22,872 nt of DNA from Alphaproteobacteria bacterium (GCA_017642625.1 JAGCOQ010000084.1:1-22872); one strand, 5' to 3'; numbered from the stretch's first letter, positions 1-6,981 are shown. The notes: generated from the letters alone by a model not told the origin. Numbers and translations are program-made.

Positions 1-1
1 C

Positions 2-691
2 ATGGGGAGTGATACCAAAACGCTTACTAATGATGAAGAATTAGAGAGGTTTATCAGTACAAGTTATAAAAAAGCTCAAGATGAGACAGATCAATTATCA
101 TGGGAAACTCTCTATATAAATGATTGGCTTTCTGCGAAGAATACACCAGAGTTCAAACAAGCCTTATCTATAAATCCAAGAACTAGAATTCGTAAAGCAA
201 CAGGTAATAAAGATAATATGGTTATAGTTTTTGGAAAACAAGGTGCCGAATGCGTTTTTAAACAAATATCCAAGAGTACAAAAACACCAGAGTTGATAAC
301 TGCTGAGGAAGCTTTTCCATTGTTTAAAGCGAATAAAACAGATAAGGCAATCAAGGTATCGTCTGATTTTGATGAATTGTATCAGATAGTCAAAGCAAAC
401 TTGTTTACAAGTGTTCCCGTAAAAAACACGCCTCAACAAGGACAAGCTTTGGCTAAAATTAACGTATGGAAAAGAGATCGGAATTTCGAAAAATGGCTGG
501 AATACCTGGAATTATTGACTAGAGCCATAGAAATTGGAGATATCCAAAATTATAAACCAATAAAAAAAGCAAAAACCCCAGAAGAATTAGCCGAAACTAT
601 TCCAATGCTATATTTGCAAAAAGTGGCGGAGGTTGTAGCGAAGATTGAAGCAGAACCAGCAGATATTATATTGACGGAGGAATTATCATGA
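2..691 (+). CDS. C-terminal part of a probable defence helicase (5' end outside window)
   Basis: The 229 residues have no signal peptide or membrane segment and read like the end of a larger protein. The first ATG at position 2 has no visible ribosome site, so the gene probably continues off the left edge. The run MVIVFGKQG, followed by ITAEEAFPLFKA and later DFDELYQIVKANLF, resembles the region after the helicase core in large SF2/SNF2-type helicases that sit next to Eco57I-type methylases in defence islands. That family link is from memory and moderate. No Walker A or DEAH motif is visible here; those would lie upstream. The stop overlaps the next start (ATGA at 688-691), so it is translationally coupled to the restriction-modification gene and very likely works with it, for example in translocation or target processing. 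The exact family (type IIG accessory helicase, DISARM DrmD-like, other) cannot be decided from this fragment. Confidence 0.55.
   Translation: MGSDTKTLTNDEELERFISTSYKKAQDETDQLSWETLYINDWLSAKNTPEFKQALSINPRTRIRKATGNKDNMVIVFGKQGAECVFKQISKSTKTPELITAEEAFPLFKANKTDKAIKVSSDFDELYQIVKANLFTSVPVKNTPQQGQALAKINVWKRDRNFEKWLEYLELLTRAIEIGDIQNYKPIKKAKTPEELAETIPMLYLQKVAEVVAKIEAEPADIILTEELS
676..680 (+). promoter_or_regulatory. Ribosome binding site of the restriction-modification gene
   Basis: GGAGG ends 7 bases before the ATG at 688 and lies inside the end of the upstream gene. It supports 688 as the start. A second ATG at 691 is in frame and would lose only one residue. Confidence 0.7.
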
Positions 692-3600
692 TGAATTTCA
701 ATGCTCCATATAATCGTGAGAATTTATTAGATTTTTTACAATATCAATTCTTGCCGTCTGATTACCAACCAAACGAACAAGACCTTGCATATTCTGGTGG
801 CAGATCTTCTAAAATATCGTCTATAACAGAGCTTGGATTCTGTGAATCATTGGATCTTCGTGTATTAGAGGTCAAACACAATTCTTCAAACGATGCGCGT
901 GTAACTCTTTCAAAGGAAATATTTTCGTTTTTACGTAATAATGCTTGGGAAAATTGTTTGGTGGCTTTTGTGCCTAACGACAATCGTGATGTTTACAGAC
1001 TATCTTTCATAAAACACAAACCCAAATTGGTAAATAATAAACTGGACTGGGAACATAGTAACCCAAAGAGATATTCTTTTTTGCTTGGTGTTGGGCAACA
1101 CATTAAAACCCCACAAACATACCTTGGTAAACGTGTGAATACGATTGCAGAATTAGAAGAATGTTTCTCTGTAGAAACGTTGACTAAGGAATTTTATAGT
1201 GAATTGTATAATTGGTATTTATGGGCATCTTCGCCAGACATCAATATTCATTATCCAAACAACGCTTGTGATCCTAATGACGACAGAGATTATTTGTCGG
1301 AACATTTGATTCGGTTAATCACGCGTTTAATGTTTGTCTGGTTTATTAAACAAAAGAACTTTATACCAAAAGAATTATTCGATATAACGGAATTACAAAA
1401 GAATATTTTATTGGACTTCGATCCGGAGAGCTATAAACAAGGTAATTATTATAATGCAATACTACAAAACTTATTCTTCGCGTCATTAAATAAGAAAATT
1501 ACTGAACGTAAATTTGCATCGGGCTCCAAAGAATATGGGATAAAAACATTATTTAGGGATAATGACGGTAAAAAATCCTCAGATACGTGGTTTAAAATGA
1601 CACACGATCAAGTATTAAAGTTATTTGAACCGGTCCCGTTCTTAAATGGTGGTTTGTTTGAATGCCTTGATAAACCAATAGAATGTGATGATGACGATGA
1701 ATGTGATAATAACAATATGAAAATATTGTATTTTGACGGTTTTAGTCGAGATGATATGTCAAAAAAAAGGGCGTTTGTACCAAATGCTATATTTTTTGCA
1801 CCGGAACATGAAGTTGTCCTTCCGCAAGAAACCAAATTAAAAATGGTTAGCGGTATTATAAATATTTTCCAAAAATACAATTTTACTGTTGAAGAAAATA
1901 CACCGAACGATGTTGATGTTGCGCTGGATCCGGAGTTATTAGGTAAAGTATTTGAAAATCTATTGGCAGCCTATAACCCAGAAACAGGGGAAAGTGCCAG
2001 GAAGAGCTCAGGTAGTTTTTATACTCCACGTGAAATAGTCGATTATATGGTGGACACGTCGATCAATTCATATTTGGATACTACATTAGGCAAAGATCGT
2101 TCAAAAGAAGCGCTAAAGAAAGCTTTGTTTGATATCAAGATTATAGATCCTGCCTGTGGTTCGGGTGCCTTTCCTATGGGGATATTAAATAACGTTTTTA
2201 ACAGATTGTTATCTATTGATCCAAATTTAGATCCATATGAGACAAAATTAAAGTTGATTGAGAACTGTATTTATGGTGTGGATATTCAACCTATTGCAGT
2301 CCAAATCAGCAAATTACGTTTCTTTATATCTTTGATTTGCGAACAAAAAGAAAAGAACTCGAATCCAGCAGATAATTATGGGTTAAAACAGTTACCAAAC
2401 TTGGAAACAAAATTTGTTGCAGCCAATACTTTGATAAAGATTAAAAGACCAAAAGAATTGTCTTTTGGAGATGCGGAAATAGAAGAAGTAAGAACCAGAA
2501 TAACAAATATTAGAAATTTGCATTTTCATGCCACAACCAAGCAAGAAAAGAAAGATTATAGGGATAGAGACAGGGATCTGCGTAAAGAATTGCTAACCTT
2601 ATTGAAGAATAATGGTTTAAATACACCGGAATTACGAGAACAAGCTAAAAATATCGCGAAATGGGATCCGTACAACCAAAATAGTGCTGCAGAATTTTTT
2701 GATAATGAATGGATGTTTGGTATTGAAGATGGTTTTAATATAGCGATAGGTAATCCACCATACATTCAAATGCAGAAATTTAGATTATCTGATGAAGATA
2801 AAAAAGCTGGGAAACCAGATATGCAGAAAAAATATCAGCAACAGGATTATGAATCTTATGCATCTATGGGAGATTTGTATCAATTATTCTATGAACGTGG
2901 CATGGAGTTATTAAAAAAGGATGGGTATCTGTGTTACATAACAAGTAACAAATGGTTAAGATCGGGATATGGTGAAACAACCAGAAAGCTATTTTCTACC
3001 AAATATACACCAAAATTATTGTTAGATCTTGGGGGGCAGGTGTTCAAAAGTGCGACAGTTGATACGAATATTTTGTTAGCTCAAAAAGCTGTTAGTAAAG
3101 ATAATAAAACTCTTTGTTGGACAAAACCGAAAGATATTGACCCAGAAAATATGAGCGTTTTAATTGAGCAGCAGGGTCAGTACATGGAGTTCGATTCTGA
3201 ACCATGGGTTATTTTGTCACCAATAGAACAATCTATTAAAGAAAAGATAGAAAAATATGGTACTCCTCTGAAAGACTGGAATATCAGCATAAATTATGGG
3301 ATAAAAACCGGATGTAATGAGGCTTTTATCATTAACGAAGAAAAGAAAAATGAGTTAATTGCTAAGGATCCAAAATCGGCTGAAATTATACGACCGATTT
3401 TACGCGGCAAGGACATAAAACGTTATGGTTTCAATTTTGCTGATTTATATTTAATTGCCACACACAATGGTTATGGGGATACCCTGAGGGTGAATATAGA
3501 AAATTATCCAGCCGTTAAGGAATGGTTGGATAATGGGGGTATTGCGTATAATGACAAACCATATAAAGGATATGAGACGATAGCCGCAAGAGCAGACCAA

Positions 3601-3963
3601 GGCGACACACCGTATAATTTGCGTAGCTGTGCTTATATGGACGATTTTAATAAGCCAAAAATTTGTTATTCAGAAACGAATAGTGCTAAAGAGACAAAAA
3701 TTGCTTTTGATACTTCTGGGTTTTATCCGGATAAAACATGCTTCGTGCTGGTTGCAGGAAACGATGACATAGAACATATTTATAGAATTTTAAGTTCAGA
3801 TATATTTACATGGTACATGTATAACACGTCACCATTATTGGGAGAGGGGGGAATATCGTTGACGAAAGACAGCGTTTTGCGCTTTCCTTTATGCAAAGAT
3901 GCATCTGACTATAAATTGACAGAATCAGAGATGAATTGCATTTCAGAATCGCTTAAATCATAA
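688..3963 (+). CDS. Type IIG-like restriction-modification protein (Eco57I-family N6-adenine methylase) with an invertible C-terminus
   Basis: A 1091-residue cytoplasmic DNA enzyme. Residues about 1-100 look like a nuclease domain with an E61-V-K63 motif (LRVLEVKH) of the PD-(D/E)xK kind. The methylase core follows: a GSFYTPREIVDYMVD segment, the S-adenosylmethionine site DPACGSG starting at D487, and the catalytic NPPY at 689-692 typical of N6-adenine methylases. From about 820 to the end lies the target-recognition domain, which sets the DNA sequence recognised. Codons 822-828 (MSVLIEQ) carry a 20-bp sequence repeated in inverted orientation at 4792-4811, so everything after residue 821 lies in an invertible segment. 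The start has a good GGAGG site and overlaps the helicase stop. The last 55 bases overlap the spare cassette on the other strand. BREX PglX or DISARM DrmMI methylases are alternatives, but the ExK motif and length favour type IIG. Confidence 0.85.
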   Translation: MMNFNAPYNRENLLDFLQYQFLPSDYQPNEQDLAYSGGRSSKISSITELGFCESLDLRVLEVKHNSSNDARVTLSKEIFSFLRNNAWENCLVAFVPNDNRDVYRLSFIKHKPKLVNNKLDWEHSNPKRYSFLLGVGQHIKTPQTYLGKRVNTIAELEECFSVETLTKEFYSELYNWYLWASSPDINIHYPNNACDPNDDRDYLSEHLIRLITRLMFVWFIKQKNFIPKELFDITELQKNILLDFDPESYKQGNYYNAILQNLFFASLNKKITERKFASGSKEYGIKTLFRDNDGKKSSDTWFKMTHDQVLKLFEPVPFLNGGLFECLDKPIECDDDDECDNNNMKILYFDGFSRDDMSKKRAFVPNAIFFAPEHEVVLPQETKLKMVSGIINIFQKYNFTVEENTPNDVDVALDPELLGKVFENLLAAYNPETGESARKSSGSFYTPREIVDYMVDTSINSYLDTTLGKDRSKEALKKALFDIKIIDPACGSGAFPMGILNNVFNRLLSIDPNLDPYETKLKLIENCIYGVDIQPIAVQISKLRFFISLICEQKEKNSNPADNYGLKQLPNLETKFVAANTLIKIKRPKELSFGDAEIEEVRTRITNIRNLHFHATTKQEKKDYRDRDRDLRKELLTLLKNNGLNTPELREQAKNIAKWDPYNQNSAAEFFDNEWMFGIEDGFNIAIGNPPYIQMQKFRLSDEDKKAGKPDMQKKYQQQDYESYASMGDLYQLFYERGMELLKKDGYLCYITSNKWLRSGYGETTRKLFSTKYTPKLLLDLGGQVFKSATVDTNILLAQKAVSKDNKTLCWTKPKDIDPENMSVLIEQQGQYMEFDSEPWVILSPIEQSIKEKIEKYGTPLKDWNISINYGIKTGCNEAFIINEEKKNELIAKDPKSAEIIRPILRGKDIKRYGFNFADLYLIATHNGYGDTLRVNIENYPAVKEWLDNGGIAYNDKPYKGYETIAARADQGDTPYNLRSCAYMDDFNKPKICYSETNSAKETKIAFDTSGFYPDKTCFVLVAGNDDIEHIYRILSSDIFTWYMYNTSPLLGEGGISLTKDSVLRFPLCKDASDYKLTESEMNCISESLKS
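3151..3170 (+). repeat. Left inverted repeat / probable crossover site
   Basis: ATGAGCGTTTTAATTGAGCA, identical in 20 of 20 bases to the reverse complement of 4792-4811. It lies inside the methylase coding sequence at codons 822-828. The bases immediately on each side differ between copies, so the identity is exactly 20 bp. Confidence 0.9.
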
Positions 3964-4811
3964 AGTTTTTCGAGAATTTTTTCTACATCAGACTCCGAGG
4001 CTGTTTGTAGTTGTTCAATTATCTTTTCTGTGGGTTTTGGTATGGGCTGGTTGACAATGTACTGATTCAACCAACGCAGTCCTGTTTCTCCCATAGAAGT
4101 CGAATAATAGTTTCTAAAAACAAATTCTATAATTTTTGAATTTAGAACTTTTAATAAATATTCTAAATGCTCACCAGTTAGCAAATATGCTGTATTAGAT
4201 ACAAAAAACGTACCATCAGAATCAAAAGCAAAACGACTTCCTTGACTCAATTCTTGATATATTATTTTTGGCTTATTAAAATCGTCCCAATAACTTATGC
4301 TATCTTGTGTTTCAAACCATTTATTATTTGTTTTTTTGCGTGATTTGAACTTATGACTATTAACTATATGCTCGCTACCGGTTTGTTCTAAACGCAGTTT
4401 ACCAGTTCCTATCGGACTAGTTGGTAAAACCCAATCGCCATTTATAAGCCAATCTTTGACTGCAGGAAAATCGTCTATATCATAATGCTTACTTGGAAAA
4501 GTACAAATCAGATATAAATTAGCAAATTCATAACTGTTCCTTTGAATATCACGGCCGCGTAAAATCGGTCGTATAATTTCAGCCGATTTCGGGTCTTTCC
4601 TTATAAGCTCTTCTTTTTTAGTTTCATCTATTATAAATGCCTCATTGCAACCGGTTAAAATACCACGATAAATACTTATATTCCAATCTTTTAGAGGAGT
4701 GCCATACTTCTCTATTTTAGCTTTTATTGAACGCTCTATATCTGACAGTATTACCCATGGTTCTGAACTAAAGGCCATAGGTTGTCCGAATTGCTCAATT
4801 AAAACGCTCAT
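3909..4811 (-). CDS. Silent alternative target-recognition cassette of the methylase
   Basis: The minus strand holds a homologue of only the C-terminal third of the 688-3963 protein. The two share MSVLIEQ, SEPWVILS, KIEKYGTPLKDWNISI, TGCNEAFII and KDPKSAEIIRPILRG, then diverge strongly through the middle, where DNA specificity would differ, and meet again at DDFNKPKI and a SEM-x-x-IS tail. There is no methylase core and no ribosome site. The frame stays open to a TTG at 4853, but the 14 extra codons before the repeat are not part of the homology. I therefore read it as a promoterless reservoir that is expressed only after inversion joins it to codons 1-821 of the methylase. Its stop lies within the 3' end of the active gene. 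It could instead be a relic of duplication, but the unbroken frame and the perfect repeat argue for function. Confidence 0.85.
   Translation of the reverse strand: MSVLIEQFGQPMAFSSEPWVILSDIERSIKAKIEKYGTPLKDWNISIYRGILTGCNEAFIIDETKKEELIRKDPKSAEIIRPILRGRDIQRNSYEFANLYLICTFPSKHYDIDDFPAVKDWLINGDWVLPTSPIGTGKLRLEQTGSEHIVNSHKFKSRKKTNNKWFETQDSISYWDDFNKPKIIYQELSQGSRFAFDSDGTFFVSNTAYLLTGEHLEYLLKVLNSKIIEFVFRNYYSTSMGETGLRWLNQYIVNQPIPKPTEKIIEQLQTASESDVEKILEKLYDLSDSEMQFISDSVNL
4792..4811 (-). repeat. Right inverted repeat / probable crossover site
   Basis: Reverse complement of 3151-3170, 20 of 20 bases. It begins with the ATG of MSVLIEQ in the silent cassette and lies 55 bases before the recombinase start, outside any recombinase coding sequence. 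Confidence 0.9.
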
Positions 4812-4825
4812 TTTGTTTAAGCCAT

Positions 4826-4831
4826 TATAAT
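4826..4831 (+). promoter_or_regulatory. Candidate -10 element for the recombinase gene
   Basis: TATAAT lies just outside the invertible segment. A start near 4838 would leave a leader of about 29 bases before the ATG at 4867. No convincing -35 is seen at 16-17 bases, where the right inverted repeat lies, so recombinase binding there could compete with transcription. ATTATAAT (4824-4831) is self-complementary and therefore also gives a TATAAT facing into the silent cassette. Confidence 0.35.
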
Positions 4832-4866
4832 AGTGGTGGGAAAGGTACAACAAACAGGATACAAAA

Positions 4867-5457
4867 ATGATATATGCTTATATAAGGGTAAGTACCGACA
4901 AACAAACAACAGAAAACCAAAGATACGAAATAAACAAATACTGTTCTACAAACAATCTTCATGTGGATAAATGGGTTGAAGAGACAATCAGCGCAACCAA
5001 GGACATAAAAAAGCGGAAACTCGGCTCTATCATTAAACATTTGAACGCTGGAGATATATTACTGGCTAGTGAATTATCAAGATTAGGTCGTAAATTACTC
5101 GAAGTGATGGCGATATTAAATCATTGTGTGAACACAGGAGTAAATGTGTGGACAATTAAAGATAATTTTAAGTTAGATACAGGAATACAATCAAAAGTAT
5201 TGGCTTTTGCATTTGGATTAGCTGCCGAAATAGAAAGAAATTTGATATCACAACGCACAAAAGAGGCACTGGAAGCAAAAAGGGCTGCCGGTGTAATACT
5301 TGGACGGCCAAAAGGGCGTTTGAGTTCCAAATTAAAGCTTACAGACAGAAAAGACATTGTGCAGTCGTTGTTAATTTCTGGTGTGTCACAAAGAGCCATA
5401 GCTAGAAAACTGAAAGTAAATAGAGGAACCGTAGCGAGGTTTCTAAAAACATTGTAG
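4867..5457 (+). CDS. Serine site-specific recombinase, DNA invertase class (Mpi/Hin-like)
   Basis: A 196-residue small serine recombinase. The N-terminal catalytic domain shows YIRVSTDKQ with the nucleophile Ser9 preceded by Arg7, and SELSRLGR with Arg72 and Arg75, the conserved active-site arginines. A long helix region follows (LAFAFGLAAEIERNLISQRTKEALEAKR), then GRPKGR and a C-terminal helix-turn-helix (SQRAIARKLKVNRGTVARFLKTL, about 172-196) that binds the crossover site. Length and order fit DNA invertases such as Hin, Gin and the Bacteroides Mpi family rather than the large serine integrases. It lies directly beside the 20-bp inverted repeat flanking the specificity cassettes and outside the invertible segment, so its own orientation would not change. 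The most economical role is inversion of 3151-4811. The ribosome site is weak (AGGAT 8 bases upstream). It might act on other sites too, as Mpi does. Confidence 0.93.
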   Translation: MIYAYIRVSTDKQTTENQRYEINKYCSTNNLHVDKWVEETISATKDIKKRKLGSIIKHLNAGDILLASELSRLGRKLLEVMAILNHCVNTGVNVWTIKDNFKLDTGIQSKVLAFAFGLAAEIERNLISQRTKEALEAKRAAGVILGRPKGRLSSKLKLTDRKDIVQSLLISGVSQRAIARKLKVNRGTVARFLKTL

Positions 5458-5551
5458 GTCGATGTGTTTTTATCCGCGGAGATTCTATGTGTAAAACCTT
5501 CGATTTCTGGTGTGTAAAGATGATTTTTTGTCGTAGAAAAACAACAATCAA

Positions 5552-5582
5552 CTGACACACCTTCGTGCAGTCCGTGTGTCAG
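5552..5582. repeat. Perfect 9-bp inverted repeat with 13-base loop
   Basis: CTGACACAC at 5552-5560 pairs with GTGTGTCAG at 5574-5582. No T-run follows on either side, so it is not a clear terminator. It could be a protein-binding site or a structured RNA element downstream of the recombinase. Confidence 0.55.
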
Positions 5583-5756
5583 CCGTGTGTAATGTATTGA
5601 AAATACTTGAAAATCCTATTTTAGGATGTGAATTACGGACTGTTTGGTGTGAAAATATGTGATTTTATTTTCAAATATGTGTAAAAATGACCATTTTTTG
5701 ACGTTTTTGAGGATGGTATACCGGAACGAATTGCCGTAGGGGTAGATAAAATAAAT

Positions 5757-5780
5757 GCCGTAAATACAAAGACTTACGGC
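5757..5780 (-). terminator. Probable terminator of tRNA-Asn
   Basis: GCCGTAA (5757-5763) and TTACGGC (5774-5780) form a 7-bp stem with a 10-base loop. Reading on the minus strand, the stem comes 7 bases after the tRNA 3' end and is followed by a T-rich run, ATTTATTTTAT. Confidence 0.5.
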
Positions 5781-5787
5781 TAATTTG

Positions 5788-5863
5788 TGGCTCGGGCAAC
5801 TGGACTCGAACCAGTGACATACGGATTAACAGTCCGTTGTTCTACCGACTGAACTATGCCCGA
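5788..5863 (-). tRNA. tRNA-Asn (anticodon GTT)
   Basis: Read on the minus strand, the 76 bases fold as a full cloverleaf: acceptor TCGGGCA paired with TGCCCGA, D-arm with AGTCGGTAGA, anticodon stem ACGGA/TCCGT around the loop CTGTTAA, and T-arm CTGG-TTCGAGT-CCAG. The anticodon GTT is at 5828-5830 (AAC on the plus strand). The discriminator is G and the 3' CCA is encoded in the gene (5788-5790). It marks the right end of the A+T-rich defence islet, and tRNA genes are common element integration sites, but no duplicated tRNA end was found. Confidence 0.95.
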
Positions 5864-5977
5864 ATAGCAGGGGTTATATTATACCTGTTTTGCGCGCAAG
5901 TCAAGCAATTTCTAATGGTTTTCCGGTGCGCGTTTTTGCCTACCCTGAAAGTGCTAGATGGGGTGGAAAATTGGACA

Positions 5978-6009
5978 AAAAGATACCCCGTAAAAACGGG
6001 GTATCTTTT
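5978..6009 (-). terminator. Strong intrinsic terminator of the 6022-6981 gene pair
   Basis: AAAAGATACCCCG (5978-5990) pairs perfectly over 13 bp with 5997-6009 around the six-base loop TAAAAA. The A/T ends of the stem provide the U-tract. It begins 12 bases after the minus-strand stop at 6022 and also insulates the tRNA gene. Confidence 0.8.
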
Positions 6010-6021
6010 GATACATTATAA

Positions 6022-6630
6022 TTAATCTGTCTGTATTGGAAATATTCCACAAGAGCTATCTTCGTTTGAGCAACCCTTTTCGCAAACATAATAAATCTTT
6101 ATTTCTTCAATTTGTTTTTTTCTACGGTTTGCCGAAATACCGGCCACAAATTCAATTGTCTGTTTTTGCATTTGGCCTATTAAGTCGGCATTTGGATAAT
6201 AATTTTCAACTTTTGAATCAGTGAAATTATACTCTAACAAAGATATGTTGCTTAAATCGTATAAATAACTTGTTTCCAAATAGTTAGGTATTGGAACTCT
6301 GTTGTTATTCATGATAATATGTTCGCATCGTTGGTTTATGCCGAAGCAGATATCTTCTCCATTGTTAATGTCAATGGTACCACCGTCTACTGAAGCTTTG
6401 ATATACAAATAAGCAGTTGATACGGTACAATCTTTCAGATTGTACTTTTCTTTGATGTACTTATTTGTTGTGGGGGTATCAACAATATTTATAACCTTCA
6501 TGGATGATAATTGTGTGTATACAGGAAACTGTAATGCACTATTATGTTTTACGAAAGTGTATCCAACAGCGATAAGTGTTATTATAAAGAAAAATATTCC
6601 GATAAGAGATTTTTTTAATTTTATATTCAT
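6022..6630 (-). CDS. Hypothetical membrane-anchored protein
   Basis: I do not recognise this 202-residue protein. It has a positively charged N-terminus (MNIKLKKS) and one hydrophobic segment at about 8-27 with no good cleavage site, so it is probably an N-terminal anchor with the rest outside the cytoplasmic membrane. The remainder is polar and carries several cysteines (DCTVS, DICFGINQRCE, and a C-terminal cluster of C-x3-C and C), which could form disulfides in the periplasm. AAAGG lies upstream of the ATG, inside the end of the upstream membrane-protein gene, and only 3 bases separate the two reading frames, so they form an operon. A strong terminator follows the stop. Confidence 0.65.
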   Translation of the reverse strand: MNIKLKKSLIGIFFFIITLIAVGYTFVKHNSALQFPVYTQLSSMKVINIVDTPTTNKYIKEKYNLKDCTVSTAYLYIKASVDGGTIDINNGEDICFGINQRCEHIIMNNNRVPIPNYLETSYLYDLSNISLLEYNFTDSKVENYYPNADLIGQMQKQTIEFVAGISANRRKKQIEEIKIYYVCEKGCSNEDSSCGIFPIQTD

Positions 6631-6633
6631 GTT

Positions 6634-6981
6634 TTACACCTTTAGTAGAAAGTAAAATAATTCTTCTCGTAAACCTGGAACAAAATATATTGCTATTAAA
6701 AACAGCAAAAATATACATATGAAATACATCATATGTAATTCTCTCCAAGAATTATAGAAATAATTGTCTGAATTTAACGTTCGTAAGCATATGGTTGTTG
6801 CAAGAGTGCCCACGAAACTCCAGTTATATAGTACACTGTTCAATAAATTAAACCCCATATATTCATTTAAGCAAGAAACAAGAGCAAAAAAGACGAAAAA
6901 ATAACTGACCGCGAAAGAAGAAGCGGCGACAAATCTGGTGAACCAGTTTGGATGAGAACAATTATCTGATTGTTTGTTCAT
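6634..6981 (-). CDS. Hypothetical small integral membrane protein
   Basis: The 115 residues include about three hydrophobic segments: around 16-38 (FVAASSFAVSYFFVFFALVS), around 49-65 and around 84-103 (MMYFICIFLLFLIAIYFVP). I recognise no family. It is the first gene of a two-gene minus-strand operon with the anchored protein at 6022-6630. The ATG at 6981 has only a weak upstream purine stretch. TATAAT occurs shortly upstream on the minus strand and may be its promoter, but no good -35 accompanies it. Composition is A+T-rich like the genes to its left. Confidence 0.55.
   Translation of the reverse strand: MNKQSDNCSHPNWFTRFVAASSFAVSYFFVFFALVSCLNEYMGFNLLNSVLYNWSFVGTLATTICLRTLNSDNYFYNSWRELHMMYFICIFLLFLIAIYFVPGLREELFYFLLKV

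Larger units (their letters stand above)
3151..4811. other. Predicted invertible DNA segment (specificity switch of the restriction-modification gene)
   Basis: The segment is bounded by a perfect 20-bp inverted repeat and contains two complete, convergent C-terminal cassettes: the expressed one on the plus strand (codons 822-1091 of the methylase) and a silent one on the minus strand (300 codons from 4811 down to the stop at 3909-3911). A serine recombinase gene starts 55 bases beyond the right repeat. Both repeats fall at the same codon phase of the same peptide, so inversion (position x becomes 7962 minus x) yields an intact 1121-residue protein instead of 1091 residues. Both stops lie inside the segment, so either orientation gives a complete gene. 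The repeat, frame and homology are seen directly; actual inversion is inferred. Confidence 0.85.
5458..5787. other. Non-coding stretch between the recombinase and tRNA-Asn
   Basis: I see no credible gene in these 330 bases. The stretch holds TGTGTAAA or TGTGTAAT at 5488, 5511, 5586 and 5678, a 9-bp perfect hairpin at 5552-5582, a short 6-bp hairpin at 5613-5627 (ATCCTA, three-base loop, TAGGAT) and the tRNA terminator at 5757-5780. No copy of the tRNA 3' end or of the 20-bp inversion repeat is visible. Confidence 0.5.

Noticed and set aside
4812..4853. N-terminal extension of the minus-strand cassette (14 codons from a TTG)
   Set aside because: It lies outside the inverted repeat, has no homology to the methylase, no ribosome site and a TTG start. 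The cassette is better read as beginning at the repeat.
5121..5558. Minus-strand open frame of 145 codons over the recombinase
   Set aside because: It is a shadow of the serine recombinase gene, whose catalytic and HTH motifs are unambiguous on the plus strand.
5488..5685. TGTGTAAW repeats as a possible CRISPR array
   Set aside because: The units are only 8 bases and irregularly spaced (23, 75 and 92 bases), with no cas genes in the window.
5788..5863. tRNA-Asn as an attachment site of an integrated element
   Set aside because: No second copy of the tRNA 3' end and no integrase are seen; the recombinase is of the small invertase type.
5837..6025. Plus-strand open frame of 62 codons across the tRNA and terminator
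   Set aside because: It begins inside the antisense of tRNA-Asn and runs through a perfect terminator hairpin; no ribosome site.
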